Source of the DNA: Branchiostoma floridae
Lineage: Eukaryota; Chordata; Leptocardii; Amphioxiformes; Branchiostomatidae
NCBI RefSeq assembly: GCF_000003815.2
Contig: NC_049993.1
Location: 310,001 to 374,000 of the forward strand
Length of the DNA: 64,000 nt
Reading direction: 5' to 3'
Below, piece after piece: positions 1 through 25,733 of the stretch (position 1 is its first letter; each line of letters starts with the position of its first letter). Below the pieces are notes generated by a model. It worked only from the letters and a program-made list of their open reading frames with translations, searched no databases and was not told where the DNA came from. A program made the translations under genes and the position numbers.

Positions 1-211
1 CATTGGGGTTCGACATATATGCAACAAAGTCTTGCTTACATGATGTTCATTTCTATGTAATCTGTTATTTCCAGTGTATTTCGCTATCTAATTATACCGG
101 CATCACGATAATAACTTGGTGTAGACGGGCAACCTGAGGGAAGCACAGTCATACATCTCCCGTGTGGCTCTGTGCTTCTAACCGTTTTGTGCTATTTGTG
201 TTGTTGTAAAG

Positions 212-301
212 CTTCGAAAGGACATCAACATTAGACAGGCAATCAACGAGTCCGAGACCAACAAAGATCTCATGACGGTCATCGACAAGTTGCAGACAGA
301 G
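212..301 (+). CDS. Tetraspanin exon a (loop helix)
   Basis: Thirty codons in phase 0, donor GAG|GTAAGT. It encodes a polar helical segment just before the CCG motif. The exact 5' boundary is uncertain because the acceptor is poor. Confidence 0.65.
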
Positions 302-1164
302 GTAAGTGTTACACACGCTGTAGTGTTATGTCATACTTTCACCAGTGTCAGTATCTCCACCAAGAAGGTTAGGCTCTCGGGTATGTTGGTTTCTTTTTTC
401 TTTATGTTCAAGCACACAAGAGGCTGATATCTTGTTAGTTGCTGGTAATAATACTACAACCGTCAGCCAGCCTATAACGTTAGTTCACCTTTGTCCGTGG
501 GGTAACCTATATCCGTTGTTTTCAAACAGGAAATTTGGTGATATCAAGTCCACGAAAGGCGGTTTCAGACTGCAAGTGTTGAAATATGGAAGTTTGATAT
601 GGAGAATATTGCAGTTTGAAACCACCGCCCGTCGACATATTATCCCTAAATACCCTGTTTTTATATGGGTTACCCCGTGGATAAAGTCGCACTATTATAA
701 ATGTCACAGGCTATTACTTAGACTGCGCAAAAAACAACAGCAATAAGTGTGGCAACGAAAACTATTGCCATGGCGACGGTTTTATTGTTTATACGTATTA
801 ATGATTGTTGTAACAATGGTTAAAGCTCTCCATGTTACATAGTTCCGGTGCTGCGGTGAGCGCGGTGCTTCTGACTGGCACAAGCTTCCAGACTCGTGCT
901 GTCCTGAAGAACCGACTGGTACCTGTGACTTTGCTAGGGCTCATGGCAAGGTGTGTAGGTTGTTTATCATGAAACTCACATGCACGTCCAAGTTAGGCTC
1001 AATTAATATCAGCTCTGCTTTGACGATATGGTGTGTGCTGCCGTTTCTACCGTTTAAAATTAATCATCAATATTCCCCAGGGATGTGAGGGCTCTCTGGA
1101 GACCTGGGTACGAGAGAACGTTTTCCGTGCTGGATGGATCGCCCTGGGACTGAGTCTGGTGCAG
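212..1164 (+). CDS. Tetraspanin, partial (large loop and start of TM4)
   Basis: Three phase-0 coding exons join cleanly: about 212-301, 843-950 and 1081-1164. Exon 1 (30 codons) is a helical stretch ending DKLQTE. Exon 2 (36 codons) opens FRCCGE and carries the tetraspanin CCG signature, then a DW and a PDSCC motif and one more Cys. Exon 3 (28 codons) begins GCEGSLETW and runs into a hydrophobic stretch ending LSLVQ, the usual start of TM4. Six loop cysteines (CC, CC, C, C) make this a six-Cys large extracellular loop. Tetraspanins are four-pass membrane proteins that organise partners such as integrins. The N-terminal half lies before the window. The exon for the rest of TM4 and the short tail was not found downstream; reading through the donor gives only VSS and a stop. 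The acceptor at 211 (AAAG) is weak; ATTAG at about 233 is an alternative. Family call is firm; the member is not identified. Confidence 0.82.
489..685. mobile_element. Foldback MITE in a tetraspanin intron
   Basis: Long imperfect inverted repeat. The left arm begins CTTTGTCCGTGGGGTAACC; the right arm, reverse-complemented, begins CTTTATCCACGGGGTAACC. The arms stay related inward through an AAACAGG motif to the GGCGGTTTCA / GGTGGTTTCAAACTGCAA blocks. The hairpin fully explains the 133-codon open frame crossing it, which is not a gene. No transposase; superfamily not assigned. Confidence 0.7.
843..950 (+). CDS. Tetraspanin exon b (CCG and SCC motifs)
   Basis: Acceptor TTACATAG, donor GGCAAG|GTGTGT, 36 codons. 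It holds the CCG motif and the PDSCC motif, four of the six disulphide cysteines. Confidence 0.85.
1081..1164 (+). CDS. Tetraspanin exon c (start of TM4)
   Basis: Acceptor ATTCCCCAG, donor GTGCAG|GTCAGC, 28 codons. The loop-closing GC comes first, then a TM4-like hydrophobic run that ends in LVQ, a common intron position in this family. Confidence 0.83.
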
Positions 1165-1249
1165 GTCAGCTCTTAACACGCCATTCAGACATCTAACGTT
1201 ATATTCAACTATATGTACGCTGTATGTGATACGCATCCCCATCATTAAT

Positions 1250-2080
1250 CATTAAGCGGTTTTGCAATTTTCGCATATATAATGCAAATCATTTCCTCAT
1301 TAGCATATTTGGTATCTGCTTATGTTCCATCTATCGTAATTTACATGTGTTACATTTATTGAAAGTCCGGTTATTTAAAACAATGGAATTATGCAATGTC
1401 CACATTAATTATGCAAATTAAGTCCTTATTGCATAACATGTATATCATTATGACTATCTTTGCCTAAGCTACCCGCATGCCCAAAATGATCCGTCATTCC
1501 TTTTTGCAGTTGTCTTCTTTGGAATGTCTTGACAAAAATGCCCCTGTAGTTCCAAAGATAAATGTTAGGGGCTGAAACTTGCAGTACGCTTAAAGCTATC
1601 TAGCACTAAAATGTCAAGACCATATCATGTCCGGGACAAGAGATGCATTGAAAAAACTGCTATGAATATTCTCATTAGTTATGCAAATGTACTTCTACTT
1701 TGCATAATTTGTATTTTATTTGGTAGAACATTTTCTAAGGTACCACATACCAAACATTTTTGTGACAAAATACCCCTGCTTTCCCAAAACTAGTCACTAG
1801 GGGGCCAATCTTACGCCACTTATTCCAGAGCACAAGCGCTATCTAACACTCAACATTCGTGACCATAGCTTGTTCAGAACACGAGATGGCAAAACCGGAA
1901 GATGCGCTGCAGTACCAAGGGAAGCCACTAGGGGGCCCAAAAATCTAATCATTTTCAGCTTTCATTTCACCCCACCAACACACCAAGTATGAAACCAATC
2001 CACTCAGCCGTTCTTGAGCTATCACATACAGACAAACGCTAGTGAAATTATGACCTCCATGACATTTCATGGAGGTAAAT
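1250..2080 (+). repeat. AT-rich dispersed repeat with 3' hairpin
   Basis: A copy of the dispersed family also seen at 18730-19440, 45229-46385, 50200-50985, 55170-56575, 60005-60540 and 61540-62340. Diagnostic parts are many ATGCAAAT/ATTTGCAT words, a block starting TTTGCCTAAGCTACCCGCATG, and a 3' end with a 9-bp-stem hairpin at 2054-2075 (CCTCCATGA, four-base loop, TTCATGGAGG) followed by TAA. It probably occupies the space where the last tetraspanin intron should lie. Confidence 0.7.
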
Positions 2081-2307
2081 ATAAGTGATTACTTCCACTT
2101 TTGGTCAGGATTTCTAACGATGCCAAGCAGATTTAGACCACATCACTTTTAAAGCCCCCATGCAACGGCCTATGCGACTTTTGAGAAATAAATGGGGCTA
2201 ACCATGTGTAACACGGAAATAAAGTCCTTTTTGACGAAGCGCCACCTATTTTGCACGCACAAAGCAAAAACTGCACCTCCGGCTCACATTCTCAAAAGTG
2301 CGGCTGG

Positions 2308-2324
2308 ACCGGAAGTGACGTCAC
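2308..2324 (+). promoter_or_regulatory. ETS + CRE composite promoter motif
   Basis: ACCGGAAGTGACGTCAC overlaps a consensus ETS site (CCGGAAGT) and a perfect CRE (TGACGTCA). Side-by-side ETS and CRE sites are typical of housekeeping promoters, and the flanks are locally CpG-rich. It suggests a transcription start near 2340-2500, direction not proven. Confidence 0.5.
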
Positions 2325-2339
2325 ACGGGGCATTCCCGG

Positions 2340-4555
2340 GATGGAACAACATTTGCAGACAATATTTGCCACAGCGTTACCTTTTACTTTCTTCCCCGTC
2401 GGTAATTCCGTCATGATGTAATTTTGACCGTAATGGTGAAACGTAGTGTAACTTTTAGTTTTAGTACGTCTGCCTGAGACTGTAAAAGGCGACTGAGACC
2501 TCGCTTATTGAAGTTCGGCAGAGGTCAAATACAAAGTTTGAGCGCAGCGTTGTAACCTATTCATGCCTCTGTGGAGAGCATTTTTCGGAAAACCTGTTTT
2601 ATGGTGGCCGCAAAGGTCAGTAAGGAGATAGAAGGTGGGCTCAGCTACAGCCGACGACCCTCCCAGATAATTTGGAGGCCAGGCCGAGCTCGGCGGTGGA
2701 TGCTGATGGAAGCAGAAAGCTGGCGTCGTCTGCTAACGGAACAAGTTCAGTCGCTGTTCAGAAACTGAACAAGCAACGGGTAGGTGAAATCCATCTTCCG
2801 ACAAAATAGTTTTGGAATTTGGGAAAATCTAAAAATATATGAAATAAGATATGGACGTGTGTTGTTTGTTTTAACGAACGTTTAACGTTGTAAGCCTTTA
2901 TTTATGTTTACGTAATTAGGGGGAGGGGGCACCGGCAAAAGACGCAAATTTTGTTGCGTTAGATCTAAGTGCGGACTTAAATTAATTACTAATTAATAAG
3001 AAATGGCTTCTATTGTCATCAGATTTTCTGTTTTTCCAACTGTTACATATGGACTTAAGCTATGACCTGTTGCCTGTCAATTTTGTTCTCGTAGCTGCAA
3101 GTAGACAGGTGTAAAGTTACAGAATATAAATTACATTGCAATATATGAGTTGAAGAGGTCATCAAGTTACGATTAAGTATTATTTGTTTTGTTTTATGTG
3201 ACAACGTGATTTTGTAACCGCAATATAACAAAATATAAAATTGCAATAAAATGACTATCACCAACTAATTCTTCAGGGGGATGAATCACAAATACTATAG
3301 GGGCAAGGGACACTGGTGAAATGTTTGTGAACCTTACACATCAACATCTACATTTTCAAGTAAAATTGTTATCTTTTTGTTAGCCAACATAATTCATTTA
3401 TTTATTCTTTATTTCTGGCACTAATAGGCCCATAGCAAGAGCAGAATGTGCAATATAAACAACAGATACATTAAAAAAATATGCATGATATTCATGTTAT
3501 TAATTTTGCAAGGTCAGATGTATACTTGATCATCATTTTGCATCAAGGTATTTCAAAGTAGTACTGCACTGTAAGAAATATGATATACAGTGAACTCTAA
3601 GATTACATACCATTCTTTCCTCTTGATGACTTTGTGACAAATGTTTGTTTCATAACACTTAAACTTCCCTAGTACCTTTGCCTCAAACATTTCTAAAGGC
3701 AGCAGTTTAAAAAGCCTCACCAACAAATTGTACTGTTATACTAAATGATAAGCATTTTGCTTATCTTTTCACTTCTGTACTACAGGAACTCAGGCTGCCC
3801 TTGTGATGATGGACATGGGGGTTTAATGCACACTGGAGTGATGGCATGGAAGAGGAGAGAGGAAGAATAGAATAGTATTCTCCAACAGAAGAGGAGTTGT
3901 TAGAGGCTAGGAGGTTCGTTAGCTGTCATTTTTATGTTTCCAATGTGTAATTGTATGTCGAAGAACATACCATTATATGATACTACCCAATATCTACTAA
4001 AGTCCCCTCTCTTATGAACTAAAATATCTGTTGCTTTTCTCACTGTAGCTACAACAGTGACTTTCAACATGCAGATTTTCAATTAATTGCCATATTCTTG
4101 GGTCCATGTGCAAGTTTATTCCTTGTCATTTACAGATGCATGTAATGAGGACATGGAGTGTAAAATCTATGTGCCAGAGGAGCCACCACCACCAAAAGAA
4201 AAGAACACATCTTTGAGTCAGACTTCTTCATCTCTTCTCCCTCTGCATTATGTGTGATAGTGGGCAGCTCAAGTTACACCATACACCATACACCTTTCTT
4301 TTCCATCCCCTTTCGGTAATAATGATTTGAGGTGTGATATTGCTGTTGCACCACATGTATAATTTGCGTAATGAGCTTTGCTTTACAGATAAGTGGGCAA
4401 ATAAAGAATGCGATGCAAACATTTGAAAAGGGACCGTAATGGGGGCCTACATGTAGCTGCATGAACAGGTGCACGTGTAGCAGTAGTTCATATAATTCTT
4501 GACTGAAAATCTAGTCGAATTTCTTTGCACAGAAAGTCATTTCTAACAATAAACA
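2340..4555 (+). other. Possible short transcript (uncertain gene)
   Basis: Downstream of the ETS/CRE block lies a possible first exon ending at 2778 or so (CAACGG|GTAGGT) or at 2612 (GCAAAG|GTCAGT), a possible second exon from 3786 (TACTACAG acceptor), and a third from about 4136 (CATTTACAG acceptor) leading to an AATAAA near 4550. No frame gives a convincing long protein. The longest pieces are a 65-codon frame at 2571 rich in Arg and Trp, and a Pro/Ser-rich piece at about 4138-4256 ending in LPLHYV. A small protein gene and a non-coding RNA are both possible; no homology is recognised. Confidence 0.25.
3390..3480 (-). repeat. Non-LTR retrotransposon 3' tail fragment
   Basis: TTTATTTCTGGCACTAATAG and the following AATATAAACAACAGATACAT closely match 53215-53285, the 3' end of a minus-strand LINE. 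This is a short truncated copy; nothing else is seen in 2800-3780. Confidence 0.55.
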
Positions 4556-4680
4556 GGCAGGCAAATGTCTACGTCTGGTTGTTGGCTTCCTTTGTCCTGT
4601 TCGTCATCATTTATTGACATCATATGTATTGTACATGTATGCTTCGAAATCTGATTTGTGCTTATTATTTCTGGGTGAGG

Positions 4681-4965
4681 CCGAAAACTTATTGATCACC
4701 CCTCGCACCCAGGCTAGGTTGCTAGGACTCCACATACACTTAAACTTGACATGGGATGACCAGGTGGATGTCATGGTGTCCAAGAGTAGCAACTGGCCGG
4801 TCGTTATCGGCAGGTTGCGCCGTTCTGGGGTACCGATCACAGACCTTAACACTATCTACTGTGGTTACATAAGATCATCACTGGAGTTCGCCACCCCACG
4901 CTGGGCTTCGCCTTCAGCACTCCGACAGTCGGCCGCCGTAGAGCGGGTAGAGCGGGGCCTGCAGG
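4681..4965 (+). mobile_element. Non-LTR retrotransposon ORF2 fragment (post-RT region)
   Basis: Conceptual translation has LGLHIHLNLTWDDQV, a LRRSGV motif, then YCGYIRSSLEFATPRWAS. This matches the order of the region after the reverse transcriptase in CR1/L2/Jockey-type elements (LGV.I..LTW, LR..GV, YC..IR..LEY..P.W). It is degraded and lacks the catalytic domain. Confidence 0.75.
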
Positions 4966-6299
4966 ATGATGGCGGGGTGACAGTTCACCGCGTACACCTC
5001 AGCTCTGTAGCATCTCGGCCGCCTTTCAACCAGCTTAAATACAATCAAACTTTACTTTAGAATTTGGGGTTTTAAGCATTTTACCAACGATTTAATGAAA
5101 TTTGAGAGTATGTATATCTGAACCTATATGTAAACATGCCTGATAATTCAGCCTTCGGGCCACAAATTGGAAGAAATTATTTCTTGTCAGAAGAAGAAAT
5201 AAACTATTCTATTACCTCTGTTAATGTCCTTCAAAACTCACATCATTGTGATCATGCTGATCCTTTTGAAAATAAGTTCGAAAAGTCAATTACTCTTCCC
5301 GAAATTTGTTAAGACTATGTCAAAATACTTAGAGAGGAATCCCTTCCAAAGAGCTGGGTATCTGCCGCAAAGCACGAAGTCCTGAAGCTGGCCCAAACAT
5401 AAACTCGGCACAAGAAGTTTTCGGTTGATGATATTTCTGTTGTTTTTGCATCAATTTCAATGAATGAATGAAGACCTTTATTGCACATTTTTGCCACACC
5501 GGGCTAAGGACGGGTCAGAACAAGTCATGTTGAAAAGATACAGTTAACAAATACAAGAGACTATTGCTTTATAAATTCAACGTCTCCTCGCTTTTCTGTT
5601 AAAGTGATAAAGAGCAGATATGTTTTATGATCGATAGATTGTCTAGTTGCATTAGGAATATGAATTTTTCTACAGAACTTAACGGTGTATGAAATAAGGA
5701 AATTGGTTTTGTATAACCTTATACAGTTCATTTCTCCCTACGATATACAATTTACACGCTACTACAAAATGACATCCGTCCTCTATTCTATCTAAATTAC
5801 GATATTTGCATAGTCTTGTTCCAGACGAGTACGGGTACGTCATCAATTTCATCTGTTATATATATATAAAGCTTGTGTGATTTTCTTTCCAATATACTCA
5901 TTATCATTGTTAACCAAGGACCCTCTTTCAACCTCTTTGTGTTAACTCATGGAACACGCACTAGGCCTACTTACGTGAGTGGGTAAAAAAAAAAGTGCCT
6001 AAATTTCCCCGCTTCTGTACATGTTCAACACTGTAACGTCCGGTTGTTATGGCCGCTGGTGAAAATGATTATTTTTTTCAAGTCACTTTTGGTATACAGA
6101 ACATCCAAGTTTATCTTTAGCATATTTGAGTAGAGTATTTTATGATTGTAAATGCCCAAATTACTCTAAATCACTTAAGTCAAACACTCCATTCAGTTGA
6201 ATAAACAGGACATACTTATGTCAATCAATCGTTACCCTTTATTCATGATTTTTTAACCCCCTTGATTCATGCAAACAATTTGAACCAAGAGGTGTTCTA
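4966..6299. repeat. Intergenic stretch with LINE 3' tail debris
   Basis: No gene is supported. A minus-oriented LINE-like tail begins at about 5465 (TTTATTGCACATTTTTGCC and following). The frame from about 5145 to 5300 is open and coding-like in composition but matches nothing I recognise. A run of ten A residues lies at about 5984. Confidence 0.4.
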
Positions 6300-6420
6300 G
6301 CAATAAGCCTTAGGAAGACTGTACTCCAGCATCGCACCCTGGAGGTAGTCTGGTCCTTGCTCTGTGTGGACTGGTGTTGTAATCTTGCAGAAGGGCATTT
6401 GGTTCAATATTGAAGAGTTA
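6300..6420 (-). pseudogene. Tc1/mariner transposase remnant
   Basis: On the minus strand the frames give NALLQDYNTSPHRAR, then, after a shift, PDYLQGAMLEYSLPKA. These correspond to the QDNA..H.AR block and the stretch just after it in the Tc1-type DDE transposase. Frameshifts and stops on both sides show it is dead. Confidence 0.6.
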
Positions 6421-6611
6421 GGATATTGCGACTGAATGGTGTCTCCACATTGAAGTTGCCTGTAACGATGACGAGTCTTGTTTTTCCATGGCTATACCGC
6501 TCCACACCATGACGAAATATGATATACCAAAGTTAATATTCCAAAATTTTGTGCGGAGTTTGTGTGGCCACAGCTAAATTGTCCATGATATCCCCACACT
6601 CTGATTTAAGG

Positions 6612-7700
6612 TTTATTGATTTTCAAAAAGGTGCTGAATAAAAAGCAATGAAGCAATAACATAATTTGACCTGATGAAAGGCCTTATACTTTATAGTTAT
6701 GCCCGAATTTTGAGTTACATTTGTTACACCTGTTTCTGTGTGAGGTTGTGAACAAAATTTCAAATGTGTGCAAATCAGCAGATCCGAAGCCATACTTCGA
6801 TAGTAAGACAGCCATCTTTAATAGTCATGAAAAAATGAAGACAATGCCAGTTAGTAGTCATCACAGTATAGACAAGAATTCCTCTACTTACATGTCTATC
6901 ATAATGCAAAATCTCAATCATTCATGTTGAAAAAAAATGCTATTCAAAAAGTTGGACTGAACACAAGCATTCAAAGCACAAGTCATCTCATGTGAGCACA
7001 GATCGAAACAAAAATATGCAAAAACATGAATATTTCTCTTCCATCAATTATCATTTGGGCGGTTGCATTGTTACCAGTCTGTGGTGGGGTAAAGTAATTA
7101 TACTAATCTTAAAGGTCTACAGTGGTACATTGTAGCTCTCCTTGTACCTTTATCATGCTGGCACTTGAAGTCAAAATATTAGCTTCTTTTCAGAAAAACA
7201 ATGACAAATAGACTGGACAGTTCCACACACACATATATATATATATACATGTAAGCAAGTGTGTGTAAGTCAAAGCAGTACATCAGAATAGTTAGATCAA
7301 GTGATTACCCGGCAAACTGCTTGTCAGACAGTTGTCAGGATGGTTTCCTCAAGGTATTCTGTCCACATTGCAGCTAAACAATCTGAGAGCATTAGGTTCC
7401 TGTCTGTGGTACTCATTTCCCATTTCTATATGCTGCAGTACTTATGAGGTAGCCTAGAATTTTCCACTTACTGTTATTGCTTTTTACAGTGACTTACGTA
7501 GCTTCATAGACTATAGCTTTTGTAATGATTAAAAACAACCTCTGCTATTGACAAGCCCTTCGGAATATTTTCTAGACGTGATGAGGGAGTTTTACTATGT
7601 AGGTGCAAGTCACTGATGTCACTACATTTACATGTATGTCAGAATCCTGATTGACATGACTGATCTGTGATCAGACTTCAGTCATGCCTTAATGTCCATT
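6612..7700 (-). other. Probable 3' UTR of the BRD10-like gene
   Basis: This lies between the stop codon at 7701-7703 and a minus-strand AATAAA (TTTATT at 6612-6617), with the dead Tc1-type fragment just beyond. No other open frame is credible. A second AATAAA exists near 6237, so the true end could be further left. A short CA/TA run sits at about 7225-7250. Confidence 0.45.
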
Positions 7701-22013
<14,313 letters not shown>

Positions 22014-22241
22014 ATCTCAAGTTATAGTTGTATCTGTTGTAGACCTTTTTTTGATGGTCCCCTTTCCTGGTAGGAAGTTCACGTCTCCGAGTCCGAGACT
22101 GGAAGCCTGAGATAAACACAAGATGCATCATCGTGATCACCAAGTGTGAAGTTATGAAGGCATTAGCTGAAGTGTATTTGCGACCAACTATAAATCACAA
22201 TGGAGAAAAGTTTGTCTACAAGCAGGTGTTTTGGTGGATTA

Positions 22242-22362
22242 TACTGTAAATGCATGTAAGTTCACAGGGATTTAATTTCATTGTGTCAAAAAAAATGGAG
22301 TGTTCGCAGTGGTTTTGAGTTCGCTGTAGAGCCCTCCCGAGAACTTAAATGCATGTACAGTA
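22242..22362. repeat. ACTGTAAATGCA-ended MITE copy
   Basis: Starts ATACTGTAAATGCATGTAAG and ends GAACTTAAATGCATGTACAG, the same ends as 24106-24316. It abuts the pogo-like element that begins at 22363. Partial related ends occur at 18217 and 23880. Confidence 0.55.
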
Positions 22363-23196
22363 CAGTCAAACCTGCCCGAGCGACCACCTCTTCTCAGCGA
22401 CCACCTGGCCATTTCGACCACTTTTTCTCGGTCCCGATTTTTTTTCCCATTGACGTAAGCATTAAGCGACCTTTTCTCAACGACCACCTGGCCAACGCGA
22501 CCGCGACCGGCCCAAATTGGGACCCACAACGACCGCATCATTTTCAAAATTGAGGTTTTCAGCGATTTTTTATCATAACTACCGCGATTTTGTGCCGAAA
22601 TCGTTGTAAAAAAATCCGAATTTAGTTGTTACAGAAGTTAAAAAAAAATCTATATCATTATAAAGTATATAGCCTCATACTTTTTAAAGAAAGACCTGTC
22701 TAGCTCATACCTTTTTAAGAAAGATGTGTGTAAGTGCTTTTGTCCAACTGTACTGTACATTCACCCGTGGGTAAGTACGCTATCGGGACGTATACGTACC
22801 GGGCATCGAATTCGAAAGGTGCACCGTAGTTATTTCAGATCAAGAACATAGCGACGCATAAAGGCTTGTATGATACCTGACAACATCAAAGTTCCCTTAC
22901 TGTCTAAAACGTTAGTGTAAAGATACTTGAGCTTTAAAACACTGTATCTTATAAAAGCTTGATAAAAGCTAGGGGTTAAATTTACAGTTTACAGTGTGCG
23001 TGTTGTATTTGACATTAAAGACGATCGCTTCTTTGCGTGCGTGCAATGTGCTTGCTATTTGCCATTTAACGCAACGGAAACCATTTATACTTTGCATCGG
23101 GCATGTTTTGAGTCGATACTCTTCTCAGCGACCACCTGTCCAAATCGACCGCTTTTTCCCGGTCCCCCGGGTGGTCGTCTTGGACAGGTTTGACTG
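22363..23196. mobile_element. pogo/Tigger-like element with CAGTCAAACC ends
   Basis: 834 bp; ends CAGTCAAACCTG / CAGGTTTGACTG, flanked by TA at 22361-22362 and 23197-23198. Subterminal GCGACCACCTG words recur at both ends. No intact transposase. It lies upstream of the first coding exon of the BRD10-like gene, probably in its 5' intron. Confidence 0.8.
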
Positions 23197-23198
23197 TA

Positions 23199-24105
23199 CT
23201 GTACTAGTACTCTACTAGTCACATACTAATGGAAAATCCAACGGCTCTACAAACCACCAGTCGGAACCCACTTACTAGTACTAGTTACTCAGCAAGGGTG
23301 CTACAAACAGACATAACAGTCGACTTTTGACATTTGCAGTGCTGGCATGATCAACTGTGTGTTTAAGCGCAATAAGCGGTGAGAAATTCCCTTGTAGCCG
23401 GCCAAACTGATCTCAAAAGTTAGATTGGTGAAAGCTAAAAAAATTAGCAGGTAAAGTTTTGCAGCCGCGTACCAGGTCGGAGGTACACAGTCCTGGGTTC
23501 TGAGTGGTGCGGTTGTACACTAACAGCGAAAAAGTGCCTTTTGCAGGGATTGACTAATCGTGCTAGTAGAAGAACCCATGTCCATTTGACGTATATAGGA
23601 TAAATGTGCTCAACAAATCACGTATATTTCACGTAGCTTCACTATGAACGCACCCATGTAAATCACAAATTATAACATGTCTATTGGAAAAAAAAATTCA
23701 TTGATGAGACCTTAATGCTTAAACATTTCATTATCATAATACTGTGATGATGTATAGTATATAACATACATGTAGACAAGGGTGTTCGTAGGCGGCGCGA
23801 ACAGAATACGAAAGAAAAATGTTTGCAGTGGTCTTGAATTCGCGGTGAAATGACCACCTTGAAAGTTTCTGCATTTACAGAAATTTATAGTTTAATAACC
23901 CATTATACCATTTGACAGAATCTGAAAACGTTACAATTCATCAACCCCAACATCTGCTTGAATATTTGAGAGAAAAAAAATGTGATTTATAGCATTAAAC
24001 TCCTGGCTTACACAGACAGAAGTGTGCATTGAATAATGTTGAACTTTAAAAAGTGATTAGTGTGGTAGCCATAAGTGAAATCATCTACTGTACTGAAGTT
24101 AGCAT
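23199..24105. other. Upstream BRD10-like region, mostly unassigned
   Basis: No gene is seen. 23815-23880 resembles the interior and end of the ACTGTAAATGCA family (GTTTGCAGTGGTCTTGAATT and a TGCATTTACAG end). Confidence 0.4.
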
Positions 24106-24316
24106 ACTGTAAATACAGAAATGTTCACGGTGGATTAATGTTCGCAGTTTTCGCGGCGACCACTCCACCGCGAACTTAAAACCGCCGCAAACATTTTTCT
24201 ATTATGGTATTAGACTGCAGTCGATGGTGTTACCGCGAAATTAAAACCACCGCCAAAAGTCATTTTTCCTGCTACTGCGAAATTAAATCCCTGCGAACTT
24301 AAATGCATTTACAGTA
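24106..24316. mobile_element. ACTGTAAATGCA-ended MITE, fuller copy
   Basis: Ends ACTGTAAATACAGAAATGTT / AACTTAAATGCATTTACAGT. The interior repeats GCGAAATTAAAACCACCG-type words in both orientations. A short non-autonomous DNA element, superfamily unassigned. Just downstream (24429-24499) a TTGCTGTTTCCTTTATCTTA segment is duplicated in tandem 43 bp apart. Confidence 0.65.
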
Positions 24317-25216
24317 ATTTGTATAAGTGACACTAGAGTAGAGTAGAGTAGAGTCTGGTAGCCTTGACCATAATTTGCAAGTTCCATATACTGAATAAAA
24401 TCAAGGTTGGTAAAATAAAGTATAAAAATTTGCTGTTTCCTTTATCTTAGCATCATCAGCAAAATAAAGTATTGCTGTTTCCTTTATCTTAGCATCATTT
24501 GACATTGTCCTAGGCCAGATCTCGATTACAATCTGTACTAGTAGACTAGTAGTATCACCGATATTGTCCCATGACTTGTATAGATCCCGATCGCGATCTG
24601 TCCTAGGACAATCTACGATCACGATCTGTCCGAGTACAATCGGTGATAATTTGTCCTGAATCGCAATCTCTACTGTGACTACATTTTTGAGGTAGAGTAC
24701 GTTGGGGCTGACTGGAATGTTTTGCTTGTTACAAAAGCTAAAGGAGGCAATTTTGAAACTTTGGGATGGTTTGCAGACCAACTTGCAAGTCGCCGATGCA
24801 TCGATGACGCAAAACAGGTAGGAAAGCAAATGTCGTCACTATATGTAAAAAGTATGATAACATGAAATTACGTGACCATAAGGTATTCATATTGATAAAA
24901 GCAAATATAACCCCAAAGCTGGAATAATTCTATTTTTATCAAGTGTTTCACCACACACAAACGGTACCGTATCACTCACCTCAGCACAGGCTGCGATCGC
25001 ATTTGGTTAGTCTTGTATATGCAAATATTTCATGCAAATTTACAATGCCACAAGCCACAATTGTGTGAGAGTTCAATTTTCATTCCAGCTGGTCATGCAA
25101 TATGCCATAATGAATATACTAGCTTGTGTCTTACTGTACTTCTTAGTACCTATGACATTTCGAGTCAAAATAAAAACTAATTTTGTATATATAATCCTTT
25201 GCATGATTGTGACTGT

Positions 25217-25400
25217 AAAATGGCGACCGGTTAATTGAAGGCATCACGTGACTATAGTCGTCTCTGATTGGATGATTAGAAGCGCCTATGAAGTCTAAAT
25301 CTCGCGAGAGGATATTGAACAATTTAGGTGTCTACTGCAGATGTCTTGGTACCTGCAAATAATGCCATTACATTACACATATATGGATGCAATCTCGCGA
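25217..25400. promoter_or_regulatory. Putative bidirectional promoter (BRD10-like / ZRANB2)
   Basis: Within 180 bp: AAAATGGCG (YY1-like, 25217-25225), E-box CACGTG (25245-25250), inverted CCAAT box (ATTGG, about 25266), the perfect palindrome TCTCGCGAGA (25300-25309) and a second partial CTCGCGA near 25391. The palindrome is the BANP/Kaiso-type element of constitutive promoters. It lies between two divergent genes whose 5' ends face each other. The start sites themselves cannot be read. Confidence 0.6.
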
Positions 25401-25733
25401 AATACCATCAGTTACAGTCTCAAAAGTATAACAAGATTAGATTTTCAAAAAAATTGTCTTAAAAATTTGTGATAAAAAACGGAAAAACTCTAATATTATT
25501 TATATATTCACAGGTACCGAAGAGGCAACACAGTGGTAAGCCATTTCATAATTCTGTGAGGAACCTCAAACTTCCTGAAATCAGGTATGCGTTAGTAAAC
25601 GTTACAACACTTAAACTTGAGTAATAGTCTGTGGCGCTTGATATATAATAGATGTGTCGTGGTTTTGTGCCTTTATATTGAATTTTGGCTTCTGTATGAA
25701 AGCGTTGCCCTGCAATCTTGTGCTCTGTTCCAG

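Noticed and set aside
345..746. 133-codon plus-strand frame after the first tetraspanin exon
   Set aside because: It lies in an intron and is created by a foldback element whose other strand is equally open.
22278..22553. Open frames over 22.3-22.55 kb on both strands
   Set aside because: They fall in the ends of two DNA elements (ACTGTAAATGCA and CAGTCAAACC families).
24520..24680. Possible regulatory cluster of GATCTGTCC words
   Set aside because: It looks like a degraded short-period repeat; no known motif is matched and no symmetry is preserved.
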